Counted from the first letter of the stretch, positions 1 to 6,666 are shown. The stretch is 10,295 bases of DNA from Baffinella frigidus (GCA_026770585.1 MU646751.1:211372-221666); one strand, 5' to 3'. Numbers and translations are program-made. Notes: generated by a model from the letters alone, not told the origin.

Positions 1-52
1 ACATGAGCAGCGACGTCCTCCCCCTGCTCCTCCTCCCCCATCTCCTCCGCCA

Positions 53-103
53 GGGGGGCTCCTACCGTAGGCAATCCGTAGGCTCTAAGCACCTTGCCGG
101 CGT
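53..103 (+). repeat. 51-bp direct repeat, copy 1
   Basis: Matches 396-446 at 46 of 51 positions without gaps; both contain TACCGTAGGCAATCCGTAGG followed by TCTAAG. Copy 2 forms the right arm of the inverted-repeat element at 329-417, so copy 1 may be a truncated relic of a similar element. Confidence 0.7.
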
Positions 104-171
104 CGTCCCCCATCTCTCCCCCCCCCATCTCCTCGTCCACATCCTCCGCCATCTGCGTGGCGCGGGTGTCA

Positions 172-299
172 GATCGCAGCGCCACCAGCCCACAGCCGCT
201 GGGGCGCAGCGCCACCAGCCCTCTCGATCTCAACGATCTAGCATGGGGGGGGGCGGAGAACCCACCAGCAGCACGAAACAGATCGCAGCGTCACCAGCT
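172..299 (+). repeat. dispersed GCAGCGCCACCAGC repeats
   Basis: A short motif occurs three times: near 174-189 and 206-221 as GCAGCGCCACCAGCC, and near 284-299 as GCAGCGTCACCAGC. Two copies are preceded by AGATC. This explains the repetitive open frames in the first 340 bases, which have no recognisable protein features. Confidence 0.5.
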
Positions 300-328
300 A
301 ATGCGAAAAGCTAACGCCAGCGGACCCG

Positions 329-417
329 TTAGCCTACGGTAGGAACCCCCCCTCCTCCTACGACGTTTCAGACAAAAAGGTCTTTAAAAGTCGTAGGGGG
401 GCTCGTACCGTAGGCAA
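329..417. mobile_element. CCTACGGTA-type inverted-repeat element
   Basis: The left arm (TTAGCCTACGGTAGGAACCC...) pairs with the right arm (GGGGGGCTCGTACCGTAGG, 396-414) with a few mismatches and one small bulge. The inner arms CCTACGAC (357-364) and GTCGTAGG (390-397) pair exactly. The arms use the same CCTACGGTA vocabulary as the element at 878-1030. No coding capacity. A clear target-site duplication is not visible, so boundaries are approximate. Confidence 0.5.
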
Positions 418-446
418 TCCGTAGGATCTAAGTACCTCGCTGGCGT
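396..446 (+). repeat. 51-bp direct repeat, copy 2
   Basis: Partner of 53-103, with five substitutions. It overlaps the right arm of the CCTACGGTA-type element and extends about 30 bases past it, indicating that the duplicated unit included flanking sequence. Confidence 0.7.
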
Positions 447-642
447 GAGCTTTTCAGATTTCTTCCCTGATGGTTATTTTAAGAGTGTTAGCCACGGCCG
501 AACTTTCTCTTTCGGAATCTTGCAACGTTTGGTTGCGGGTTTTCGGTTTCTCGGGGATTTGTACGAGAAGTCGCCCGAAATCGGGCAGCCTGTGGCGCAA
601 TAAAAGCAACTCGGCACTCTAATAAAACCATCGGGAATAAAT

Positions 643-694
643 TAGATCTTCCCGAGTTGGGGCTGTAGAACCGCTCCCAACTCGGGAAGATCTA
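643..694. other. perfect 19-bp inverted repeat (hairpin)
   Basis: TAGATCTTCCCGAGTTGGG (643-661) is followed after 14 bases by its exact complement (676-694). Transcribed from either strand this would form a very stable stem-loop. It is not part of a recognised gene; it could be a small transposon end pair, a processed hairpin RNA or a structural relic. Confidence 0.75.
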
Positions 695-877
695 GTTAGA
701 CAGCCCACAGCCGCTCCCGGCGTGGACATGGGGTTCAAACAGATGCGCGACGGGGTTCCGGAAGAACCCACCACCAGCACAAAAACAGAGATGCTCCAGC
801 CGCCCCGGGCACGCTCCAACGCCGAAAGGCTCCTGCCCGGGTGCCCAACCAGCTGAAATCCCCCACCTTCATAGGCT

Positions 878-1030
878 AACGTCCTGAAAACCGGGTAGTC
901 AAGCCTACGGTATTGCCTACGGTAGGCCGTAGGAGCCTAGAGGGGGGTCCTATGAAACAGTAGGTCCTAGGGGCCCTACGGCCTACAGTAGGCAATACCG
1001 TAGGCCTAACTACCCGGTTTTCAGGACGTT
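878..1030. mobile_element. 153-bp palindromic MITE-like element (family C)
   Basis: The ends are perfect inverted repeats: AACGTCCTGAAAACCGGGTA on the left and its complement on the right, ending GGACGTT. Complementarity continues with few mismatches for about 57 bases per arm, through the CCTACGGTATTGCCTAC segment, so nearly the whole element can fold back. The flanking bases (GGCT left, GCCC right) show no convincing target-site duplication, and the inverted repeat may extend slightly beyond 878-1030. No transposase is encoded. It begins 17 bases beyond the stop of the zinc-finger gene. Confidence 0.75.
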
Positions 1031-1049
1031 GCCCTATTACGCCCTATTA
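1031..1049. repeat. tandem 9-10-bp repeat GCCCTATTA
   Basis: GCCCTATTA occurs twice in tandem (1031-1039 and 1041-1049), separated by one C, between the palindromic element and the zinc-finger stop codon. The second unit supplies the TAA stop (read as TTA on the + strand). Confidence 0.6.
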
Positions 1050-1517
1050 ACCTGGAGGGGTGCCGTCTGCGAGCGGCAGCCTGTGGGCCTGTGAGCCCAG
1101 GTTGCGCCTGGGTTTCGAGAACACAGGAACCAAGGTGCGGGGTGAGATGTTGCGCCGCTTGGGAGGGCGCACCTTGTCTGGTCGACTCGGAGAGCTTGGG
1201 GGAGAAGGGTAGGATGATGCCCCAGGCCTCTCCAGCAGCAGCACGCACTCGCTCGGGTCAGGCTTCGCCGTCCAGCCACCCCCGACGGAGCGGACGAAGG
1301 TGCCGTGCTTGCGGAAGGTGGAGAAGCACGAGTCGCAGAGCGTGTTGCCGATGAGCGCCGTCCAGTCGCGCCCACCAGCCGACGAGTCGGCCGTCACCAT
1401 CCGCCACTTGTTGGAACGGTACGGCGAGGGGCAGCACTCGTGCGCGCACTGCTTGTGCCACTTCGCAGCCTTGCCCCCCCCCGCGCCGTTTTCCTCCTCC
1501 GCGGAAGCCTTCTCCAT
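1047..1517 (-). CDS. small GATA-like zinc-finger protein, hypothetical
   Basis: 156 residues from the ATG at 1517. A longer frame reaches 1616, but only from a TTG, so 1517 is the first usable ATG. A short acidic/Gly-rich start is followed by a compact Cys motif: W20, H21, C24, H26, C28, C29, then W38, and C61-x2-C64 in LCDSCFSTFRKHGTF. The C-x(2-3)-C...W...LC-x2-C...HG pattern resembles a GATA-type finger with a longer loop (about 31 residues between cysteine pairs instead of 17-20). GATA fingers bind DNA, so a transcription-factor role is possible. The region after residue ~95 is Pro/Ser/Arg-rich and unstructured, and may be out of frame or unspliced. The stop at 1047 lies 17 bases from the end of the palindromic element at 878-1030, which could have altered the 3' end. 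No family name can be given with confidence. Confidence 0.55.
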   Translation of the reverse strand: MEKASAEEENGAGGGKAAKWHKQCAHECCPSPYRSNKWRMVTADSSAGGRDWTALIGNTLCDSCFSTFRKHGTFVRSVGGGWTAKPDPSECVLLLERPGASSYPSPPSSPSRPDKVRPPKRRNISPRTLVPVFSKPRRNLGSQAHRLPLADGTPPG

Positions 1518-1679
1518 TGGATTCCGCGGCTCAGACCCGCCGCCGCCCGCCCTACCTCCACTTCTTTTTTTTGTTCTTTCTTTCGTGAAAGGACAGGGAA
1601 GATCCGGTCGGTTCAAGCGAAAGGAAGGTCCAGGCTCTTTTCTGCGTCCTCCACAGAGGGGAGAGAACGAGGAAACAAC
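1518..1679. promoter_or_regulatory. candidate bidirectional promoter region
   Basis: This interval separates the - strand zinc-finger start (1517) from the weak + strand start (1680). It contains a T-rich run (1561-1591) and purine-rich stretches before the + ATG. No TATA box or known element is identified; the role is inferred from gene arrangement only. Confidence 0.2.
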
Positions 1680-1862
1680 ATGGCCGAATCATCCGGGGGC
1701 GGGGCAGCGGCTGTGGCGGGCGGGGCGATTTGGCCAGTTCGGGTGACCCGATGGGTTGAAAAATCCCGATTTGACCTGATGAGTTGCAAAACCCGCGAAG
1801 AGACGCCACCCAGCGTCGATCCATGGAGAGCCCTTTCCCGCAACACGCCAACGCCGTCCTAA
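1680..1862 (+). CDS. possible short divergent reading frame or first exon
   Basis: 60 residues starting MAESSGGGAAAVAGG. The start has a favourable context (AACAACATGG) and lies 163 bases from the oppositely oriented zinc-finger start at 1517, so the two could share a bidirectional promoter. No domain is recognisable and the C-terminus runs into C-rich low-complexity DNA. It could be a first exon whose donor site I cannot place, or a chance frame. Low confidence. Confidence 0.15.
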   Translation: MAESSGGGAAAVAGGAIWPVRVTRWVEKSRFDLMSCKTREETPPSVDPWRALSRNTPTPS

Positions 1863-1869
1863 ACTTCCT

Positions 1870-1935
1870 CTTCCCCGACCCCCAAACCCCAAACCGCCCC
1901 CCACCCCCCCCGCTCCCCACACCCCAAACCCCACA
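1870..1935 (-). other. G-quadruplex-prone C/G-skewed tract
   Basis: The + strand carries many runs of four to eight C with few G (CCCCAAACCCC, CCCCCCACCCCCCCC). The - strand is therefore rich in G-runs separated by one to four bases, a classic G-quadruplex pattern. Pyrimidine-rich, G-poor sequence continues to about 2045. It includes CCCCAAA units like the variants in array 1. Confidence 0.5.
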
Positions 1936-2066
1936 CACCGCACCCCTCATCCCTCATCTCTCCTCACCCATCCTCCACCACCTCCCTCACCCCTCCCCAC
2001 CCCTCTTCCACCTCCCCTCCCCCTCCCCACCTCTCCTCACCTCACCTCTTCGCGAGGAGGACGCAC

Positions 2067-2138
2067 ATGGCCTTTCTACACAACAAGTTCCGGTGTCCGC
2101 CTATGGTGGGAGCTCGAAGAACCTCAAGGACCTCAAGA
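2067..2138 (+). repeat. CCTAAAGGA-tailed repeat, subfamily 2 copy 1
   Basis: Matches the complement of 6669-6740 at about 64 of 71 positions, from ATGG to the tail; the core TTCCGGTGTCCGCCTATG is exact in both. The tail here reads CCTCAAGGACCTCAAG, a mutated form of the CCTAAAGGA tandem. TATGGTGGGAG corresponds to TATGTTGGGAG of subfamily 1. Confidence 0.75.
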
Positions 2139-2260
2139 CATGGAGGCGGCCTGCCGCCGTTTCCACACACGCAATCGGGGCGGGGCGCCAGAAGAAGAAG
2201 CCGCGCTCGCCCACGGGCCTGCAGATGGCGCGGCTTGAGGCAAACCCACTCCCTCAACTT

Positions 2261-2370
2261 AACCCTAAACCCCAAACCCTAAACCCTAAACCCTAAACCC
2301 TAAACCCCAAACCCCAAATCCCAAACCCTAAACCCCAAACCCCAAACCCCAAACCCTGAACCCTAAACCC
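2261..2370. repeat. interstitial TTTAGGG-type telomeric array 1
   Basis: About 16 units of CCCTAAA on the + strand, mixed with variants CCCCAAA, TCCCAAA and CCCTGAA. Its right edge is abrupt at 2370/2371, where WD40 coding sequence starts. Because the C-rich strand reads 5' to 3' into the right flank, the array has the polarity of a left chromosome end capping the DNA to its right. It is now interstitial, since more than 2.2 kb of other sequence lies to its left. Confidence 0.9.
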
Positions 2371-3212
2371 GACTCGGCCTCGACTAAACTTAGGCCAGGT
2401 CCGTTCTCTTCCGGGCCGGCAGTTGCGATGGTGCGGCCGTCTGGTGAAAATACCGCAAACCCCCACCCCTCGAAGCTCCTGATCTTCTCGCCGCTGTCGA
2501 CGTCCCACAGGTGAATCTGGCCGCCACTACCCGCGCTCGCCAGCAATCTTGTGTCTCTGGGGGAGAAGTGCACCCAGATGTCCTCTTCTTGAGCCGGAAT
2601 CGCGTGGAGCAGCGCCCCCGTCGTCACGTCCCAAACGCGGATGGACCCTCCATCACCCCCGCTCGCCAGCAACGCACCGTCCGCCGAGAACGAAAGACAG
2701 CTGACTTGCTCGGAACCTTCCCTCATGCATCGTCCCGCCTCCCCCGTCTGAGCGTCCCACAGGATCACCGCGCCGTCTCTGTCTCCGGTGGCGAGTCTCT
2801 GTCCGGAAGGCGAGAATACCACCGCCCTCAATTCCGCTGAGTGTGCCACTACGGGGCATGCCGCCAGCAATTGGTGAACCCCCCCGCAGATGCACGCACC
2901 AGTCCCGTCGTGCGTGGCTCCCACCCTGTGCACCGCCCCGCTCTCAGCATTCAAGAGCGCCCAGTGTTTGAAATCGCCGACCACGCATGCCACGAACCTC
3001 CCGCTCGGGGACATCGCAACACGCGGACCCGTCTTGAAGACCCCTTGGGTAGCCTGAACTTCCCACTTCACGTCCCCGGTCGCCTCATCCACCAGCATCA
3101 CCCGCCAACCATCAAGAGCCAGCATCCTCTCCAGCAAACGAGGCTCACTCCAGTCTCGCCGCAGAGGCCAGCGGGAAAGGAAGGACCCGTGTTGTACCCC
3201 GTCACTTCTCAA
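2328..3212 (-). pseudogene. WD40-repeat protein gene, 3' end lost in telomeric repeat
   Basis: The open frame runs from 3218 (in-frame stop at 3219-3221) to a TAG at 2328. The reported 294 residues start at a TTG; the first true ATG is residue 30 (3125). Either the 5' end is missing, an upstream exon exists, or translation starts at 3125. About five WD blades are visible: ~64-97, 129-163 (LATGDRDGAVILWDAQTG), 171-205 (LLASGGDGGSIRVWDVTTG), 213-247 (LLASAGSGGQIHLWDVDSG) and a partial one at 252-281 (FSPDGRTIATAG). WD repeats form a beta-propeller scaffold for protein interactions; no specific partner can be named. Genuine coding ends at about 2371, inside a blade, where CCCTAAA repeats begin. 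The last ~13 residues (GLGFRVWGLGFGV) and the TAG stop itself are encoded by telomeric repeat. With both ends defective it is probably a relic, though a truncated product is possible. Confidence 0.75.
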
Positions 3213-3635
3213 GTGATCTTATCTTTTATCAATTTCGAGAAAGAAAAAGTGACGGCTGGTCAAATTCTACTTTAGACGTGACCGGGAGCAATCATAAGTT
3301 GACACACGGCAAGGCGTGCGTTGGCCGCAAGGAGAGTGGCACACATATTTTTGCCCCGCTTGCCATCCGCTTGAAAGGAGGTTTCACGGGGCAACTGTGT
3401 GTGGCTTAGGCAGAGGCCCTTACATACTGGGTGCTCTGCGGGAGAAACCAGGGAACGGTGGACGCTTATTGTGACCCTGTTCCTTGGTGGACCCCAATAT
3501 GGGTAGTGGCAGTCTCTTGGGCAGGAAAACTCTGGTGCAGTTCCCAAAGGTTTTCCTAACCTCGCCTCAATTCTGTGCCGTGCATTTCTCTTTCGAATGA
3601 AGTCAATAAGTGTCAATAAGACATGTACTAAAGGA

Positions 3636-3708
3636 CGAAAGCAAAAATGCTTTCTCTGCAGATCCCTTCTACGTTGGGAGAAATTCAAACCTAAAGGACC
3701 TAAAGGAC
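3636..3708 (+). repeat. CCTAAAGGA-tailed repeat, subfamily 1 copy 1 (deleted)
   Basis: Contains the hairpin GAAAGCAAAAATGCTTTC and the GTTGGGAGAAATT...CCTAAAGGACCTAAAGGA end found at 4164-4318 and 4501-4655. It lacks about 22 bases between TTCTACG and GTTGGGAG, and its 5' half is absent, so it is a shorter or deleted member. Confidence 0.8.
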
Positions 3709-3773
3709 AGGATCCTGTACATTCTGCCAAAAGTTGACTCACGCCTACTGATGAGTTGACTTTTGCAATTGAC

Positions 3774-3797
3774 CACCCTAAAGGACCTAAAGGACCA
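3774..3797 (+). repeat. solo CCTAAAGGA tail
   Basis: Two CCTAAAGGA units followed by CCAAGG, without the TATGTTGGGAG block in front; instead GAGTTGACTTTTGCAATTGACC precedes it. It may be a strongly 5'-truncated member of the tailed repeat family. Confidence 0.5.
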
Positions 3798-4163
3798 AGG
3801 TCCAGCGTAGTATTGGTGACGCAGACCAGTCTCGTGGATTGCTGACCCTTCTGATACCTTCAACCACATGCTTTCGCTCAAAATTTCGGTTTGGCGCAGG
3901 TGGAGGCGAGCTTTCAAGGATGCGTCGTCGCGAACAACCATAAAGGGGGGGGCGCATCACTGCACCACGGGAAAGGGGGCTCGGCCGGGCCTATGTGGGT
4001 TGGGTCGAGGAGCTCATCCGTAGATTACTCCTAACTCCTCAAGAGTGAGGTGGGCTGTGGTCTTCGATGTGGGTGTAAATTAAAGCACCAAAACACCACC
4101 AAACCATAAGTAATTTTGTGCGTGCAAGTGAGCATCGAAGCGATATCGCATACCTTCACCAAA

Positions 4164-4318
4164 CCCAACAGAGCCACCCTGTATCCCCTTTTCACGAGCC
4201 TCTGCACTGGAGAGCTAAACGCGATCCGAAAGCAAAAATGCTTTCTCTGCAGTCCTTTCTACGGAAAGGCGTGTCGTTGGCATATGTTGGGAGAAATTAA
4301 AACCTAAAGGACCTAAAG
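4164..4318 (+). repeat. CCTAAAGGA-tailed repeat, subfamily 1 copy 2
   Basis: 155 bases aligned without gaps to 4501-4655 with about five substitutions. In order: CCCAACAGAG start, CACGAGCCTCTGCACTGG, hairpin GAAAGCA-AAAA-TGCTTTC, a second small hairpin CCTTTC-TACG-GAAAGG, TATGTTGGGAG, then two tail units. The high identity suggests recent copying. No protein is encoded convincingly. Confidence 0.85.
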
Positions 4319-4500
4319 TCTGATCTTCTGTCTGAGCTCCATGATGGCCGGTGCTCCGCTCCCTGTGAACGGATCCCGGAAAAGATTGGTGTGTTGGAAC
4401 CACATTGGCCCGGTGCATACTCTGCTGCCGACGGCGCGACCGGCTCGCGGCGCAGACGCCGACAGGCAGCTGGACTCGGGATTCGGAAGCAATCAAACAC

Positions 4501-4655
4501 CCCAACAGAGTCACCCTTTATCCCCTCTTCACGAGCCTCTGCACTGGAGAGCGAAACGCGATCCGAAAGCAAAAATGCTTTCTCTGCAGTCCTTTCTACG
4601 GAAGGGCGTGTCGTTGGCATATGTTGGGAGAAATTAAAACCTAAAGGACCTAAAG
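4501..4655 (+). repeat. CCTAAAGGA-tailed repeat, subfamily 1 copy 3
   Basis: Near-identical partner of 4164-4318, offset by 337 bases in direct orientation. Both hairpins are retained; the second has one A-to-G change that keeps a G-U pair. The tail reads CCTAAAGGACCTAAAGGA. The 182-base spacer between copies has no counterpart after this copy except a short CCGACAGGCAGC match (4449-4460 and 4664-4675). Confidence 0.85.
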
Positions 4656-4760
4656 GAGCGGAGACCGACAGGCAGCCCGTTCCACGAGTTCCCAAGCCCA
4701 CCCTCGCGCCAGGCTGCATCCCATCCCTGCTCCCATACCCTACAACTAAGCCGGGTGAAC

Positions 4761-5161
4761 TCTAAAATCTAAAACCTATACCCTATACCCTGATCCATAA
4801 ACACTCAACCCTGAACCCTGAACCTTGAACCCTACATCCATTTTTTTAAAAAAAACTGGACCCAAAACCCTAAACCCTAAACCCTAAACCCTAGCTCTCA
4901 AACACCCACCTCTAAACCCTAGACCTTACAACCTAAACCCAAAACCCTAAACCGTAGACCCTAAAGCCTCAACCCTCAACCCTCAACCCTCAACCCTAAA
5001 CCTTGAACCTTGATCACTACACCCTAAACTCGAGACCCTAAGCCCTAAACCTTGAACCCTAATCCATGAACTTTGAACCCTAAACCCCGACCTGTGCCTC
5101 AAAACCCTAAACCCTAAACACTAAAGACTGAGCCTAAACCCTGACTCGTGAACCCTAAAAC

Positions 5162-5221
<60 letters not shown>

Positions 5222-5583
5222 ACCACAAACCACAAACCCTAAAACCAAAACCCTCATCTCTTTGAACCCTAAACCCTAAACCCTAATCATGAACCCTAAA
5301 CCTTTGCCACTTTGCAGCCTGAACACTGAACACTCAATCCTCAACCCCACACCTACACCCTAAACCCTACACCCTAAACCCTACACCCTTCACCCTAAAC
5401 CCTAAACCCTAAACCTTAAACCCTAAACCCTAAACCCTAAACCCTAAACCCTACATCCTAAACCCTAAACCCTGAACCCTCAACCCTGAACCCTCAACCC
5501 TCAACCCTCAACCCCAAAACCCCCAAACCCTATACCCTACACCCTCAACCCTACAACCGAAATCCTACACCCTAAGCCCTAAC
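4761..5583. repeat. degenerate telomere-like array 2 (~820 bp)
   Basis: A long array in the same orientation as array 1, made of CCCTAAA with many variants: CCCTGAA, CCCTCAA, CCCTACA, CCCTATA and AACCTTG. Pure CCCTAAA runs occur near 4865-4893 and 5395-5450. A homogeneous CCCTCAA sub-array of about nine units lies around 5162-5224. A T7A8 stretch at 4841-4855 interrupts it. The degree of decay suggests an old interstitial or subtelomeric array rather than a functional chromosome end. No coding is present. Confidence 0.9.
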
Positions 5584-5683
5584 ACTCTTTTGTTTGAGAC
5601 CATGGTTCGGCTTCCGAGGGTGGCTTGTTATTGATGCACCTCTCCACCAACCCTCACGGTTTCGGCAAATGATCGAATGTGGC

Positions 5684-5779
5684 GGTACGTAATGCCCTTG
5701 CAGACCGTCGGATTCCGACGTCGGTTATTTTTAAAACTCCAAAAGCAGGGTGTTTCGAGTTTTAAAACTGGTACGTAAT
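5684..5779. other. inverted-repeat segment bounded by 10-bp direct repeats
   Basis: GGTACGTAAT occurs at 5684-5693 and 5770-5779. The 76 bases between include the perfect palindrome CCGACGTCGG and an 11-bp inverted pair TTTTAAAACTC / GAGTTTTAAAA (5729-5739, 5757-5767). The direct repeats could be a target-site duplication around a small insertion, or chance. A further 8-bp inverted pair CTGCCAGT / ACTGGCAG lies just downstream (5783-5790, 5810-5817). No gene is seen between 5584 and 5895. Confidence 0.35.
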
Positions 5780-5895
5780 TTCCTGCCAGTTCATTGGTTT
5801 AAACAACTGACTGGCAGCCTTCGCTGTTGCTGACAGACTGACCAGGCTTGCTGGTACTCATTTCCCCACACTTTGTCGTGACCATCGATCTATGA

Positions 5896-5999
5896 TAGCC
5901 CTCAAGTGACCAGTAGGCTCATACGTCCTACAGTAGGGCCCTAGGACCTGCCTAGGGCGAGTTAGGGCGATTATTCGCCCGTTGGTCACTTAAGGGATA
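5896..5999. mobile_element. TA-flanked MITE-like element, family B copy 1
   Basis: 104 bases from TA to TA. The ends are imperfect inverted repeats: TAGCCCTCAAGTGACCA left, and TGGTCACTTAAGGGATA right. The interior GTAGGCTCATACG...CCTAGGACCTG matches family B copy 2 in the opposite orientation. A TA boundary is typical of Tc1/mariner-type non-autonomous elements. No coding capacity. Confidence 0.75.
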
Positions 6000-6041
6000 A
6001 TTATCAGGGCCAGGTCGAACATTCTTGGGGGTTCCTACGTG

Positions 6042-6106
6042 GGGCAGGGTCCACCCTCTCTGGGTGGACCCGACCCTGTCCTCTTCGAACGTTGGGGGGG
6101 GGGGGG
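6042..6106. repeat. 10-bp perfect hairpin followed by G13
   Basis: GGGTCCACCC and GGGTGGACCC are separated by TCTCT (6047-6071), giving a perfect hairpin. TCGAACATT before it (near 6016) and TCGAACGTT after it (6085-6093) are similar, and both run into G-rich sequence, the second into 13 consecutive G (6094-6106). Confidence 0.6.
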
Positions 6107-6178
6107 TCCTCGGGAGCAGAACCCTCCTGCCACCCCACCATCCCGAGTACGGGACCAAGTCCTCGATGCAGTATCAGG

Positions 6179-6278
6179 GAGCGAGAGAGAGAGCGAGAAC
6201 GAGAGAGGGATAGGGAGGGAGGGAAAGAGAGAGTGTGTGTACGTAAGAAAGATAGAGAGAGCGAGACAGAAAGAGAGC

Positions 6279-6311
<33 letters not shown>

Positions 6312-6315
6312 GGAG
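6179..6315 (+). repeat. GA-rich microsatellite
   Basis: Long purine run dominated by GAGA and AGAGCGAG units, with an almost pure (GA)n stretch at about 6278-6303. It produces Arg/Glu open frames on + and Leu/Ser frames on -, none of which are genes. Confidence 0.9.
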
Positions 6316-6372
6316 AAAAAATATATGCAGCATTAATAAAAAACCTCGTCACAGCCTCCTCACTGGAGCAAG

Positions 6373-6427
6373 CTGCAGGGCGAGTGAGTGAGTGAGTGAG
6401 AAAGAGAGTGTGTGTGAGAGAGAAAGA
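6373..6427 (+). repeat. GTGA and GA microsatellite
   Basis: (GAGT)n from about 6380 to 6400 followed by GAGA- and GTGT-rich sequence. It sits between two diverged copies of a unit ending AGCAAGCTGCAGGGCG. Confidence 0.8.
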
Positions 6428-6508
6428 ATGCAGTATCGGAGTGAAAAAACTCGTCGCCACCTTTTCGGTGAAGCAAGCTGCAGGGCGCTCCTGGCCATTC
6501 TCAATCTC

Positions 6509-6629
6509 TGCAGCTGTACCTCGCTCATAAGAAACGCCCAGCCCCCCAGAACCACCAGAGGGCCCCAGGTATGGTCCTTCTGTGGGGTCCTAGGGTGTGT
6601 CAGTTTCTCATAAGTGAGTTAACCCTGTA
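6509..6629. mobile_element. TA-flanked MITE-like element, family A copy 1 (diverged)
   Basis: 121 bases. The left end keeps GTACCTCGCTCATAAGAAA and the right end keeps TTTCTCATAAGTGAG and CCTGTA, matching 7191-7322 with more changes; the left terminal TA is mutated to TG. The interior is less palindromic than in the other copies, so this is probably the oldest copy here. Confidence 0.7.
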
Positions 6630-6666
6630 GATCAGGCAACCAAACGGTCCTTCCAGTACGCCCCGA

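Larger units (their letters stand above)
3219..4163. other. gene-free stretch between WD40 remnant and tailed repeats
   Basis: A - strand frame stays open over 3272-3742 but only from a GTG, crosses the repeat at 3636-3708, and shows no domain, so it is not called. AAAAGTTGACTC (3729-3740) and GAGTTGACTTTTG (3753-3765) occur here; the second matches the boxes upstream of the RING gene. Apart from these and the tails nothing is recognisable. Confidence 0.4.
6165..6489 (+). repeat. diverged tandem duplication split by microsatellite growth
   Basis: ATGCAGTATC followed by GGAG occurs at 6167 and 6429. AGCAAGCTGCAGGGCG occurs at about 6366-6381 and 6472-6487, each preceded by an A-run, CTCGTC and a CC-rich stretch. 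The two units correspond, but the first is longer because GA repeats have expanded within it. Confidence 0.55.

Noticed and set aside
1037-1375. Alternative - strand frame of 112 residues overlapping the zinc-finger gene
   Set aside because: It is Arg/Ser/Ala-rich without a domain; the competing frame has the ordered Cys/Trp pattern.
1784-2296. 170-residue Pro-rich frame on the + strand
   Set aside because: It is the translation of C-rich low-complexity DNA and ends in telomeric repeat.
3272-3742. 156-residue open frame on the - strand
   Set aside because: It begins at GTG rather than ATG, runs through the CCTAAAGGA-tailed repeat, and shows no domain or convincing composition.
4215-4765. 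Several 60-140-residue frames sharing GFNFSQHMPTT on the - strand
   Set aside because: The shared protein segments are just the translation of the duplicated repeats at 4164-4318 and 4501-4655; one copy has a stop within the shared part.
4761-5583. A true chromosome end
   Set aside because: The array is degenerate and followed by more than 4.7 kb of unrelated sequence including an intact gene; it is internal in this window.
6004-6460. Leu/Ser-rich and Arg/Glu-rich frames on both strands
   Set aside because: They are the translation of the GA microsatellite.
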